From Candidatus Parepulonipiscium sp. PG-Nuni2H_MBin01 (GTDB taxonomy: Bacteria > Bacillota > Clostridia > Lachnospirales > Cellulosilyticaceae): a stretch of DNA of 32,532 nucleotides. Positions 24,879-32,532 of this stretch are shown one piece after another; positions within the stretch are counted from its first letter, which is position 1, and each line of letters opens with the position of its first letter. The position numbers were made by a program, and so were the translations under genes. The stretch covers positions 8,720 through 41,251 of the forward strand of contig MDJM01000007.1 of NCBI GenBank assembly GCA_001994995.1. Reading direction: 5' to 3'. The notes beneath the pieces are model-generated. The model had not been told where the DNA came from. It worked only from the letters and a program-made list of their open reading frames with translations, and did not search any database.

Positions 24879-25709
24879 CTATATGGCGTTTATGCAGTTG
24901 TTTAATGTTGCTATATCGTCTATTGCGGTAAGCGGACAAAATACAAATAACCGCTGAGAATTTATACTTATATAATGATGCGAGTCGTTGGATGACTCAA
25001 ATGATAAGGAGTGGATAAGAGATGTGGCTATTACTATGTTAATATACAGCCGTGTCTCGTAGTCGCGCATGTTAACGTATAAGTAGTCGGTAGTAAGCAA
25101 AAAGGTGTCCCAGTCACAGTTGTTATATAGCAAGATGGGGAATTCATCTTTAGATAGCGCTGGCAGGCTTGGGATTGTGCTGATTAGTTGTTTAGACGGA
25201 GGAAAACTGATTGTGGCGTGGTGCTGTGAATGTAAGTATGTGTGGTGTTCATTAGTTACAGCTGTTCGCTTATGGTGAATTTTGCTGATAAATTTACTTA
25301 CAAAGTATGCGTATTCTTGGTCTATAGATAGTTTGTTCTGCTGAACTTTTTCAAGCCCTTCCGCATCGGCCATATATAAACACTTCATTAACTCCGCAAG
25401 ACAGATGCAGTAATTATGAATTTGAGTTCTTTTTGTATCCTGAAATACAGTAATTTCTATAGCAATTTTTGTGCGGTTTGTGTAAATCTCGTATAGGTCT
25501 ACTTTAAGTTTAGCGCGACCACCTTCTTGGATGGAGATTTTAAAATATTTTGCTTTAATCGTATACGGGTTAGCTTCTTGGATTTTAAGGTCGGTAGTAT
25601 TCATCTTGTTTATTAGGTGATTGTATAGAGCTTCTCTATTGTTTTCTATAATGATTTCGTCTTTTATTACTTCTGTAATATGGTTATGGATAGTGTCCAT
25701 TATATTCAC
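24879..25709 (-). CDS. 276-aa protein of unknown function between fliD genes
   Basis: No family recognised. No signal peptide or membrane span is evident. The first 130 residues alternate helices and strands (KYFKISIQEGGRAKLKVDLY, IAIEITVFQDT), then come a His-rich stretch (residues about 145-165: HHKR, NEHHTYLHSQHH) and a second alpha/beta half ending in CNAI-like hydrophobics. GTG at 25709 follows AGGGGG by seven bases; ATG at 25700 is an alternative. It has a terminator before it (after fliD3) and one after it, so it is an independent unit inside the fliD cluster. The promoter could not be identified. The symmetrical alpha/beta halves and absence of export features suggest a cytosolic protein. 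Confidence 0.7.
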   Translation of the reverse strand: MNIMDTIHNHITEVIKDEIIIENNREALYNHLINKMNTTDLKIQEANPYTIKAKYFKISIQEGGRAKLKVDLYEIYTNRTKIAIEITVFQDTKRTQIHNYCICLAELMKCLYMADAEGLEKVQQNKLSIDQEYAYFVSKFISKIHHKRTAVTNEHHTYLHSQHHATISFPPSKQLISTIPSLPALSKDEFPILLYNNCDWDTFLLTTDYLYVNMRDYETRLYINIVIATSLIHSLSFESSNDSHHYISINSQRLFVFCPLTAIDDIATLNNCINAI

Positions 25710-25793
25710 GCGCTCGCCCCCTCTTTTATTACCTATGCTATACTATTGCGTGGCAATTGAGTTTATTCTATTTTAATTTGGTGTATCACAACT

Positions 25794-25828
25794 AAAAAAG
25801 CTGCTGCCTAAGGTTGGCAACAGCTTTT
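25794..25828 (-). terminator. Rho-independent terminator after fliD copy 3
   Basis: AAAAGCTGTTGCC pairs with GGCAGCAGCTTTT (13 bp, one G-U pair) around a 7-nt loop, followed by a T-run on the minus strand. It lies 28 nt after the fliD3 stop and makes fliD3 a single-gene transcript. Confidence 0.9.
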
Positions 25829-25855
25829 ATTTTAAGTGATATTTTAAGTTTTATA

Positions 25856-28800
25856 TTACGCGCTTGTGCTTGTTGAGAACATAGATGCTTGCGAGTTTAA
25901 TTGTTGTACCATCATCTCCATTGATAAGAATTTCGCTTTTAAGATTGCTTCACGAGCTTCCATTCTATCAAGTGCTTTGTCCACTTCATTTTTTTGGTTT
26001 GTTATTGCAGTTTCTAATGATAGGTCATTAAAGATTTGCATAGAACTTGATGCTCCAGCAGTTCGTTTTAACATATCAGTGATATTACCGTAGCACTCTT
26101 CAGCTAAACCTGTCATTCCTTTTTCTTCATTACCAGTGAAAAGGTCCATTACGCCTTCTAGGTTGTTAGTTAATGAGTCTCTTAATTTATCTTCATCAAC
26201 ATATAATTTACCATTTTCTTGGTAGTTAGAGCTTGTTGTAATACCGATTTCCATTAAGCATGATGGAGATTGCCCTGGGTAGTAATCACTTAAGCTATAA
26301 CGTAGTTTAGTAAGTAGAGATTGTAGAGTAGAGTCTCTTCTTAATAAAGATGCATCGATTTTAGCGTTCCATAGCTCGATTTCATGGTCAGACATTTCTG
26401 CCATCTCTTCATCTAGCAGTGGCAAATAGTCTTTATTGTATGCTGCATTTACTAGTTCGTTTAATTCTTCAATTAATACATTGTATGAGTCTACGAATGT
26501 CATAATTGAATCATAGATTTTATCAACGTCTGGAGTTTTACTTACAAATGCTTCACCAACAGATTTTACGGCAAAAACTATACCTTCTAGCTCAAATACG
26601 TTTGTGTCGGAGTAAACAACCATACCATTATATACTGCCTTAGCTTGCTGACCTTCATATAGATATTCGCCGTCTTCATTAGGGTTAATACCTAGTTTGT
26701 ATAGTTCGCTAGTGTCTCCTGTAAATTCGATAGTACCACCAGGTTTAGTTATTTGGAATGCGCCGATTTTTGAGTCAAATCTAGCTGTTACGCCTGCTTC
26801 TTCTAATGATTTTAATAAGTCGCCAATAGACATATCTGGGTCTAGTGCTACTGGAGTGCCGTTTACTATAAGTTCTCTTGGTGAATTTGTTGAAGGGTCT
26901 ACTGTAATCCCAAGTTCGCTTAGTAATGTTGTTGCTGATAGGTCGGCTGGCACTGTTCTTTCTAACGCTTCAACTGATACTTCATCTGTAAATGTATAGC
27001 TACCGTCTGCGTTATATATTGCATTGTGGTTTGTATTTATGCCTAGAGCGTCTAAGTCACCTTTGATTGTTACATCGCCTTCTAGGTCGAAAGATAATTT
27101 GTAAGTATTAGAAGTATTTTCAATAGTTATGTCTACTCCTTCTATACTTTGTAAAAAGGTGTCTAACTCTTGTAAAGTTGTTGTAGAATCTATGCTAAGC
27201 GACTGTCCGTTTATAGTAAGCCCTTGTGTAAGGTCGTATCCTAGCTCTTTTAATGTTGTAGACATGCTTAAGTCGGCACCCGATGATACATCTAGATCCT
27301 CTGACTGTGCTGTTGCACCAAGATAGATTGAATTACCAGTTGTTATACCAAATTTATCTAAGTTTCCTTGGATAATTGTACCTGCAGCTGTACTACTAGT
27401 ATCGAAATTGAATGTGTTAGTAGAAGAATCAAATGATGCTGAAATACCACTGATACCATCAAAATAGTTTAAAACATCCTGTATTGTATCCGTTGAAGCG
27501 AAAGGAAGGGTAGAATTAAGGGCAGGATCTACATTATTATTAATAATAGTAATACTACCGCTATCAATGCCAAATACTGATAAAGGTGCACTGGTTGAAA
27601 ACTCTAAACTAGTACCTGCTATAGTTCCCCCATAACTTAAACCTAGTTTTTCAAAGTTATTAATGTAACCTGAAGAAATTAGAATTTGAGTACCCTCAGG
27701 GACTACAAATGACATTGAATCAGGATCAAACGCTACACTCGTACCAGTCGATGACTCTAATGCTAATAGCATGTCACCAATTGTACTAGACCCGGTAAGC
27801 GGCGCTGCATTCGTAAACCCAAATGTGTCAGTTGAATTAATCCCTTCAAAACTAGATAATGGTAAATTGTATATAGCCGTTATATTTTCATCTGTCGTCA
27901 TATCCATCTTTTGTAATGCTTCTGTATCTAAAGTAGTATCAAATGTATAGTTACCATCATAGTTGTCATCCATATCACTTATGTCTAAAAACTTACCAAC
28001 ATCAGTACCTGATATTTTAAATCCACTATCTACAGTAAATACAAAATTACCTGATGTCTCACTAGACTCCAATACAAAGTCAACATCTACACCTGCACTT
28101 TTAAACATATCTAGCATTTCATCTACAGTTGTATATGATTGGTAAGTAAGGGTATGGCCATTAACATATAAAGTACCTGGGCCTATGCCTAATGTACCTA
28201 AATTAGTATCTGTTGAAACTATATTATCTTTCTGTAATATAGTTGTTTTGATGTCATCATAATATGTGTATTTATTATCATCTGAGTATTCAGCCTCTGT
28301 AACATTAATACCTAATAAGCCTAAATCGCCACTTAATGTTAACGACCCACTAAAGTTAATTGAAAACGCACCTGTTTTATAGTTATAATCAGCATCTATC
28401 TCCTGTATATCATTTAATTCTGTTATTAAATCATCAACTGTTTTATCTGGGTCTAGATCTATTGTAACACTAGGTACTGCTGCTCCAGTCGAATCAGTAA
28501 CATTATGAATAGTAATCGTTTTACCAGTCTCTTCTATCCCTAAATCCTCTAACGTAGTAGATGTAGTAACAACAGACATAATGCTAGATGTAGCAACCTG
28601 CCCTGGCTTTGCTGTTTGCTGCACTTCTATATAGTCATTATCTTGACCACCACTTATAATCTCCACAATATTTGGGTTAGAAACTGATGTGTTAGTTTGA
28701 GTAAAAGTTGACTCCAAACGCATAGCGCGCAAACTATTATCATAAAAATCTACAACTTTATTATTTACTTCTTTATATTTATCTAATTTTAGTTCGAGCA

Positions 28801-28921
28801 AAGCTTGTTCTTTCTGAGCCGTCTTATACTTATCTTCGTAACTAGTAAGCATTGCCGAAACTAAAGCGTCTGTATCCATACCTGATGCTAAACCTGTAAA
28901 AGAAATTCCTGATGAACTCAT
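25856..28921 (-). CDS. fliD: FliD filament cap protein, long form (copy 3)
   Basis: A 1021-aa FliD with the same plan as the two other copies: D0 (ISFTGLASGMDTDALVSAML), six central modules of about 100 aa, and a C-terminal domain with GITTSSNYQENGKLYVDED and a final coiled coil (EVDKALDRMEAREAILKAKF). I start at the ATG at 28921, eight bases after AAAGGAG; an in-frame TTG 27 bp upstream lacks a site. It has its own sigma-28 promoter and terminator. The C-terminal third is closest to copy 2, including DNA-level near-identity. The central modules differ most, as expected if they face the outside at the filament tip. Confidence 0.93.
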   Translation of the reverse strand: MSSSGISFTGLASGMDTDALVSAMLTSYEDKYKTAQKEQALLELKLDKYKEVNNKVVDFYDNSLRAMRLESTFTQTNTSVSNPNIVEIISGGQDNDYIEVQQTAKPGQVATSSIMSVVTTSTTLEDLGIEETGKTITIHNVTDSTGAAVPSVTIDLDPDKTVDDLITELNDIQEIDADYNYKTGAFSINFSGSLTLSGDLGLLGINVTEAEYSDDNKYTYYDDIKTTILQKDNIVSTDTNLGTLGIGPGTLYVNGHTLTYQSYTTVDEMLDMFKSAGVDVDFVLESSETSGNFVFTVDSGFKISGTDVGKFLDISDMDDNYDGNYTFDTTLDTEALQKMDMTTDENITAIYNLPLSSFEGINSTDTFGFTNAAPLTGSSTIGDMLLALESSTGTSVAFDPDSMSFVVPEGTQILISSGYINNFEKLGLSYGGTIAGTSLEFSTSAPLSVFGIDSGSITIINNNVDPALNSTLPFASTDTIQDVLNYFDGISGISASFDSSTNTFNFDTSSTAAGTIIQGNLDKFGITTGNSIYLGATAQSEDLDVSSGADLSMSTTLKELGYDLTQGLTINGQSLSIDSTTTLQELDTFLQSIEGVDITIENTSNTYKLSFDLEGDVTIKGDLDALGINTNHNAIYNADGSYTFTDEVSVEALERTVPADLSATTLLSELGITVDPSTNSPRELIVNGTPVALDPDMSIGDLLKSLEEAGVTARFDSKIGAFQITKPGGTIEFTGDTSELYKLGINPNEDGEYLYEGQQAKAVYNGMVVYSDTNVFELEGIVFAVKSVGEAFVSKTPDVDKIYDSIMTFVDSYNVLIEELNELVNAAYNKDYLPLLDEEMAEMSDHEIELWNAKIDASLLRRDSTLQSLLTKLRYSLSDYYPGQSPSCLMEIGITTSSNYQENGKLYVDEDKLRDSLTNNLEGVMDLFTGNEEKGMTGLAEECYGNITDMLKRTAGASSSMQIFNDLSLETAITNQKNEVDKALDRMEAREAILKAKFLSMEMMVQQLNSQASMFSTSTSA

Positions 28922-28982
28922 ATTCTTCACTCCTTTTATATTATACAATAGAAAATCGATATATTATCCTTGTCTATAATAT

Positions 28983-29009
28983 ATATCGACAAAATATGAT
29001 TCATATTTA
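28983..29009 (-). promoter_or_regulatory. Sigma-28-type promoter of fliD copy 3
   Basis: The minus strand reads TAAA, exactly 15 bases, GTCGATAT: 4 of 4 at -35 and 7 of 8 at -10 against TAAA-N15-GCCGATAT. It lies 62 bp before the fliD3 ATG and back to back with the promoter of the divergent transporter gene. Confidence 0.8.
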
Positions 29010-29019
29010 CAGGAAGTTT

Positions 29020-29048
29020 TTAACAACGGTACGACCGTATACTATAAG
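29020..29048 (+). promoter_or_regulatory. Sigma-A promoter of the MATE transporter with a palindrome in the spacer
   Basis: TTAACA, 17 bases, TATAAG (5 of 6 at both hexamers). The spacer contains the perfect inverted repeat ACGGT-ACG-ACCGT at 29026-29038, a plausible operator for a dimeric repressor or a MerR-type activator. Confidence 0.6.
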
Positions 29049-29064
29049 CCATGCTATAAGCCAT
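29042..29064 (+). repeat. Direct repeat CTATAAGCCAT in the transporter leader
   Basis: CTATAAGCCAT occurs twice with a 12-bp period (29042-29052 and 29054-29064), overlapping and following the -10 box. It may be a regulatory site or a chance duplication. Confidence 0.4.
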
Positions 29065-29140
29065 ATTGCATATATAAAAATTTTTCGCGTAAACTATTAA
29101 AGAACCATTTTTAGGTTTTATCATTGTGAAGGAGGTTACT

Positions 29141-30541
29141 ATGAGCACAGAATTAGCAACACAACCTGTCGGCAAACTATTAATTAAGTATTCCATCCCA
29201 GCCATAATAGCAATGATGGTAAACGGCTTATATAACGTGGTCGACCGTATATTTATCGGCAACATCCCAGGAGTTGGCGAACTTGCCATAGCTGGACTTG
29301 GTATTACATTACCACTAATGACAATACTGCTAGCTTTTGGATTACTTATCGGAATAGGTGCAGCGGCAAATATTTCACTTAGATTAGGCGAGGGAAAAGG
29401 AGATTTGGCCGAAAAAATTCTTGGCAATGCCGGTGTTATGGGCATTATGATTGGAATTCCTATTACTATTATAGGACTGCTGTTTAGCAATCAAATACTA
29501 CTAGCTTTTGGCGCAAGTGAAGCTAGCTTGCCATACGCAAAAGAGTATATGGACATTATTACAATTGGTACTGTACCATATATTATTGCGATTTCTGTAA
29601 GCCATTTAATCCGTAGCGACGGAAATCCAAAGTTATCGGCAATAATTATGGCTGGTGGTTGTGCATTAAATATAATTTTGGATGCGATTTTTATTTTTGG
29701 ATTAGAGATGGGGATTAGAGGCGCAGCATTAGCTACTATTATAGCGCAAATGGGTACTGTGTTTTGGGGCTTGTTATATTTTATAAAAGGTAATTCTAAT
29801 CTTAAATTTCATATAAGTAATATGAAACCTGATTTTACGATTATTAAAATTATACTAGCTATTGGAGTCGCTCCTTTCACTCTACAACTTGCTACTAGCT
29901 GTGTGCAGATTATTGCAAATAACGCTTTACGCGCATTTGGCGGTGATTCGGCTATTGCGGCTTTTGCTACTATTAACTCTATTATGATAATGGTAACTAT
30001 GCCTGTAATTGGCGTTAACCAAGGCGCTCAGCCAATTATAGGATTTAACTACGGAGCTAAACAGTATAATCGCTCAACTCAAGCGTTTAAAATATGTATT
30101 ATAGCAATTACAATTATTCTGTCTATCGGCTGGCTTCTAATTCAAAGTTTCCCTAATATTTTAGTTAGACCTTTTAGCGGAAATAATCCAGATTTAGTTG
30201 CGCTTACGTCTAACGGATTACGTAAGTATTCCACAGTTCTACCTGTTATTGGTATTACTATATTTGGCTCCACTTATATGCAGGCGATTGGAAAAGCTAA
30301 ATATGCTATGCTATTAAGTTTGCTTAGGCAAGTAATATTACTTATTCCGCTTATGCTTACATTGCCTTATATATTTGGGCTAAATGGCGTTTGGTTTTCA
30401 CAACCAATAGCAGACTCTATAGCTGCTGTTGTATCTGCTATTATTGTTATTCGAGAAATCCGTTCGATACCTTCGGCAACTATAAATGAAGCTGATATGG
30501 AAGCTCCCGATAAGATAACAGAATTGGTAGACCCTGTATAA
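29141..30541 (+). CDS. MATE-family multidrug/cation exporter
   Basis: A 466-aa integral membrane protein of the multidrug and toxic-compound extrusion family, MepA-like. It shows about 12 hydrophobic spans, with the N-terminal landmark PAIIAMMVNGLYNVVDRIFI and PVIGVNQGAQPIIGFNYGAK in the second half as the matching family motif. Members export cationic drugs or metabolites in exchange for sodium or protons. The ATG at 29141 has AAGGAGG five bases upstream; an in-frame GTG at 29126 overlaps that site and is unlikely. It is the only plus-strand gene, with its own promoter and a shared bidirectional terminator. There is no evident tie to the flagellar genes; the substrate is unknown. Confidence 0.9.
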   Translation: MSTELATQPVGKLLIKYSIPAIIAMMVNGLYNVVDRIFIGNIPGVGELAIAGLGITLPLMTILLAFGLLIGIGAAANISLRLGEGKGDLAEKILGNAGVMGIMIGIPITIIGLLFSNQILLAFGASEASLPYAKEYMDIITIGTVPYIIAISVSHLIRSDGNPKLSAIIMAGGCALNIILDAIFIFGLEMGIRGAALATIIAQMGTVFWGLLYFIKGNSNLKFHISNMKPDFTIIKIILAIGVAPFTLQLATSCVQIIANNALRAFGGDSAIAAFATINSIMIMVTMPVIGVNQGAQPIIGFNYGAKQYNRSTQAFKICIIAITIILSIGWLLIQSFPNILVRPFSGNNPDLVALTSNGLRKYSTVLPVIGITIFGSTYMQAIGKAKYAMLLSLLRQVILLIPLMLTLPYIFGLNGVWFSQPIADSIAAVVSAIIVIREIRSIPSATINEADMEAPDKITELVDPV

Positions 30542-30566
30542 CATATGCCGGGCTAATATAACGTAC

Positions 30567-30603
30567 AAAAAAAGACTATAGTTTAACCGCTATAGTCTTT
30601 TTT
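30567..30603. terminator. Bidirectional terminator between the transporter and the 74-aa gene
   Basis: GACTATAG and CTATAGTC form an 8-bp stem with an 8-nt loop, extended by A7 on the left and T6 on the right. It can serve the plus-strand transporter and the minus-strand 74-aa gene, which ends 3 bp away. Confidence 0.9.
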
Positions 30604-30606
30604 ATA

Positions 30607-30831
30607 TTATACTTCTGCCACATTTCCACTAGATACTATATCTACATTGCCTTTTCCATAAGTTACAAGATAAGAGCATTTTTCCAACCGCGGATTGTTA
30701 TCTTCATCTACATAGTATTGAAAAATTTCCACCTCTCCACTAGGCTTTTTCACTGCTATAGTATTTTCCGTAGCATTTAGTACGTCATCGCCAGGTTCTA
30801 GTATTTCTAATTTAACTTGAATTGCTAACAT
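30607..30831 (-). CDS. 74-aa protein of unknown function
   Basis: A small, acidic, beta-rich protein (LEILEPGDDVLNATENTIAV, KKPSGEVEIFQYYVDEDNN, YLVTYGKGNVDIV). No family, signal peptide or cysteine pair. The ATG follows GGCGGTGG. It starts 16 bp after the stop of the CcdA-TlpA gene, so both are likely on one transcript that ends at the bidirectional terminator. Its role is unknown; the position suggests co-expression with the redox protein. Confidence 0.6.
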   Translation of the reverse strand: MLAIQVKLEILEPGDDVLNATENTIAVKKPSGEVEIFQYYVDEDNNPRLEKCSYLVTYGKGNVDIVSSGNVAEV

Positions 30832-30847
30832 ACTACCACCGCCTTTT

Positions 30848-32119
30848 CTAATATTTATTTAAAGTCTGCTCCACAATATCCATCATAATGTCATATGATA
30901 GCATTCCCGAAACGTAACCAAACACATATCCATCCGCGTCAATCATAAATGTAGTAGGGTATGCAGAAATGCTATATGATGAAGCAAGCGTTCCTGTCAT
31001 ATCCATTATTGTAGGATATGTGTATCCATTATCAGCTAAAAACTGCGCCACATTAGCAGCCGACCCTTCGCGCGTATATACATTGTTATCGTTAGGCGAT
31101 GCTACGCCTAGCACTATAACGTCATTTTCATTTAATCCATATTCTTCATACAGCTGTTGAATATCTGGCATTTCAGCAACGCAAGGAGGACACCATGTAG
31201 CCCAAAAGTTTAAAAATATAACTTTTCCTTTATAGTCTTCTAACGTATGCACGTTACCAAACTGGTCATATAACTCAAATGCTATTGCTGGCAGTAAATC
31301 TATAGTTTGTTCATTATCATGAGTATCAATTTGTTCATTATCTTGCGTATCTATATCATTTATTTGATTATCTTGTGTATAATCTTGATTATATTGCGTA
31401 TTATCATCGCTATTTTGATTTACACTATTAGCAACCAATCCGCTAAAACCATTCATAAGCCCTGTAATCATCATAACACCGATACCAATCATTATTATGC
31501 CACCAACTTTTATTGAATATGTGATTACTTTAGGGTTATCTTTAAAAAATTTTAAAACCTCTGTAGTAAAAATCCCAACAACTAAAAATGGCAGTGTAAA
31601 ACCTATAGTATATATAGCCATAAGCCATAGTCCTGCTGAAGATGAATTTGCCGACGAAACCATAATTAGCACGGTAGACAGCGCTGGTCCCACACATGGA
31701 GTCCATGCAAAGCTAAAAGTAAAGCCCATAGCTAGCGCTGTAATTGGGTTCATTTTTAATATGTTAATCTTAATCGGCAACTTAAATTCCCTGCCTCCAA
31801 ACGGTTTGTTAAATAAGCCTAGCTGAATTAACCCAAATACAATAATTATAACCCCACCAATACGAACAAACACAGTTTGGTAGTCGCTAAAAAACTTGCC
31901 TAACGTTGAAAAGCCTAATCCCAATAAGAAAAATGCAAAGCTAATTCCGCCAATAAAAAATATAGTATTGATTAATACGGTTTTTCTATCGTTAGTTCCA
32001 CTAGATAAGTAGCCCATATATAATGGAATAATAGGCAATATACATGGTGAAAAAAAGCTTAGTATTCCTTGTATAAAAACAGTTATCGCTGGTATAGTTA
32101 CATTTAATTCTAACCCCAC
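30848..32119 (-). CDS. ccdA: CcdA membrane domain fused to a TlpA/ResA-like thioredoxin domain
   Basis: A 423-aa fusion. Residues 1-225 are a six-span CcdA/DsbD-type electron carrier with the paired cysteines in FSPCILP (Cys26) and AWTPCVGP (Cys142). Residues 226-275 are a polar Asn/Gln/Asp repeat linker (TQDN, DTQDN, DTHDNEQ). Residues 276-423 are a thioredoxin-fold TlpA/ResA domain with the active site WCPPC (Cys310, Cys313) and the cis-Pro region SAYPTTFMI. CcdA passes electrons from cytosolic thioredoxin across the membrane, here to its own outer thioredoxin domain, to reduce extracytoplasmic disulfides or peroxide. GTG at 32119 follows AAAGGAAG. No cytochrome c genes are visible nearby. 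Confidence 0.92.
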   Translation of the reverse strand: MGLELNVTIPAITVFIQGILSFFSPCILPIIPLYMGYLSSGTNDRKTVLINTIFFIGGISFAFFLLGLGFSTLGKFFSDYQTVFVRIGGVIIIVFGLIQLGLFNKPFGGREFKLPIKINILKMNPITALAMGFTFSFAWTPCVGPALSTVLIMVSSANSSSAGLWLMAIYTIGFTLPFLVVGIFTTEVLKFFKDNPKVITYSIKVGGIIMIGIGVMMITGLMNGFSGLVANSVNQNSDDNTQYNQDYTQDNQINDIDTQDNEQIDTHDNEQTIDLLPAIAFELYDQFGNVHTLEDYKGKVIFLNFWATWCPPCVAEMPDIQQLYEEYGLNENDVIVLGVASPNDNNVYTREGSAANVAQFLADNGYTYPTIMDMTGTLASSYSISAYPTTFMIDADGYVFGYVSGMLSYDIMMDIVEQTLNKY

Positions 32120-32219
32120 AAATACACTTCCTTTCGTTTAATAATAAAAATAAAAAATATACCACTTAATTAATATATACAATTAGCACGTTTACTATGT
32201 GGGCATATGTTGTGGCACG

Positions 32220-32248
32220 AAAAAAAAACCTAAGCAAAACTGCTTAGG
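32220..32248 (-). terminator. Rho-independent terminator after the right-edge gene
   Basis: CCTAAGC and GCTTAGG form a 7-bp perfect stem with a 6-nt loop, followed by nine T residues on the minus strand. It is 12 nt after the stop of the partial gene. Confidence 0.92.
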
Positions 32249-32260
32249 CCAAATTATAAA

Positions 32261-32532
32261 TTACCACTTAATCGGAATTAATTTTCTATAGTCTGAAATA
32301 GAACCATCATTTAAACAACATTCAATAATAGCTCTACCTAAAGGATGAATTTCTGGAGTTAAGTATTGGCGAATTTCTTGTTTAAAGAAATTATTTAAAA
32401 TAGCCGCTCCTGCATCATAACCTTCATCGCCAATCTCAGGCTGCATATTAGTACGAAGTAGAACGTTTGGTAAACGCAAACCATCAACTTTAATAGTCTT
32501 AGGGCTATATCCTAGCAACGAACAACGCGATT
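32261..32532 (-). CDS. 3' end of an unrecognised gene (partial at window edge)
   Basis: The frame is open to the right edge, so the visible 89 codons are a C-terminal fragment rather than a complete gene; a TTG near the edge is not a supported start. The tail contains NVLLRTNMQPEIGDEGYDAG, NNFFKQEIRQYL and the end SDYRKLIPIKW. No family recognised. It is followed by a strong terminator and is therefore separate from the redox gene downstream. Confidence 0.6.
   Translation of the reverse strand, partial: SRCSLLGYSPKTIKVDGLRLPNVLLRTNMQPEIGDEGYDAGAAILNNFFKQEIRQYLTPEIHPLGRAIIECCLNDGSISDYRKLIPIKW

Noticed and set aside
32120..32219. Gap before the CcdA-TlpA gene, searched for a promoter or riboswitch
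   Set aside because: It is AT-rich with several TATA-like words, but no convincing -35/-10 pair or structured leader was found.

Overview
The window is AT-rich DNA from a flagellated low-G+C Bacillota, most likely a member of Clostridia. The evidence is AGGAGG-type ribosome binding sites, MAF_flag10-type glycosyltransferases, a FlaG/YjfB pair, long clostridial-style FliD proteins and flagellar sigma (sigma-28/sigma-D) promoters. Genus and species cannot be fixed from the sequence alone. Nearly everything is on the minus strand; only one transporter gene is on the plus strand.

Read in the direction of transcription (right to left), the layout is as follows. (1) 32532-30607: the 3' end of an unrecognised gene with a strong terminator, then a fused CcdA-TlpA thiol-redox membrane protein and a 74-aa protein of unknown function. 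(2) 29141-30541 (+): a MATE-family exporter, divergent from fliD and separated from the redox genes by a bidirectional terminator. (3) 28921-17926: three very long fliD (filament cap) paralogs of about 1000 aa, an orphan 276-aa gene between two of them, and fliS with an unusual N-terminal extension. (4) 17889-13677: two MAF glycosyltransferases flanking an acidic 196-aa protein. (5) 13613-10908: an odd trio consisting of a 123-aa protein, a 36-aa peptide and a 686-aa highly acidic repeat protein. (6) 10898-4047: nucleotide-sugar genes (legB, legC, a nucleotidyltransferase, legG/neuC, a NeuD-type acetyltransferase) and two tandem PseG-like proteins that lack the expected catalytic histidine. 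(7) 3922-134: flaG, yjfB, a TPR plus alkaline-phosphatase/sulfatase-fold protein, and two small coiled-coil proteins that resemble flagellar export chaperones.

Taken together this is a late flagellar filament-assembly and flagellin-glycosylation locus. The leg genes would make a 2,4-diacetamido-2,4,6-trideoxyhexose precursor of a legionaminic-type nonulosonic acid, and the MAF proteins would attach the finished sugar to filament proteins. FliS, FlaG, FliD and YjfB belong to the filament itself. The synthase (NeuB/LegI) and the CMP-transferase (NeuA/LegF) are not in the window. Four sigma-28-like promoters (before flaG, neuD, fliD2 and fliD3) tie part of the glycan cluster to the flagellar regulon.

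The strongest candidates for something undescribed are the acidic repeat protein with its small neighbours between the MAF and leg genes, the paired His-less PseG-like proteins, and the sulfatase-fold protein with a substituted metal-binding motif. No mobile elements, rRNA, tRNA or CRISPR arrays were seen. No stretch over 300 bases lacks a gene.
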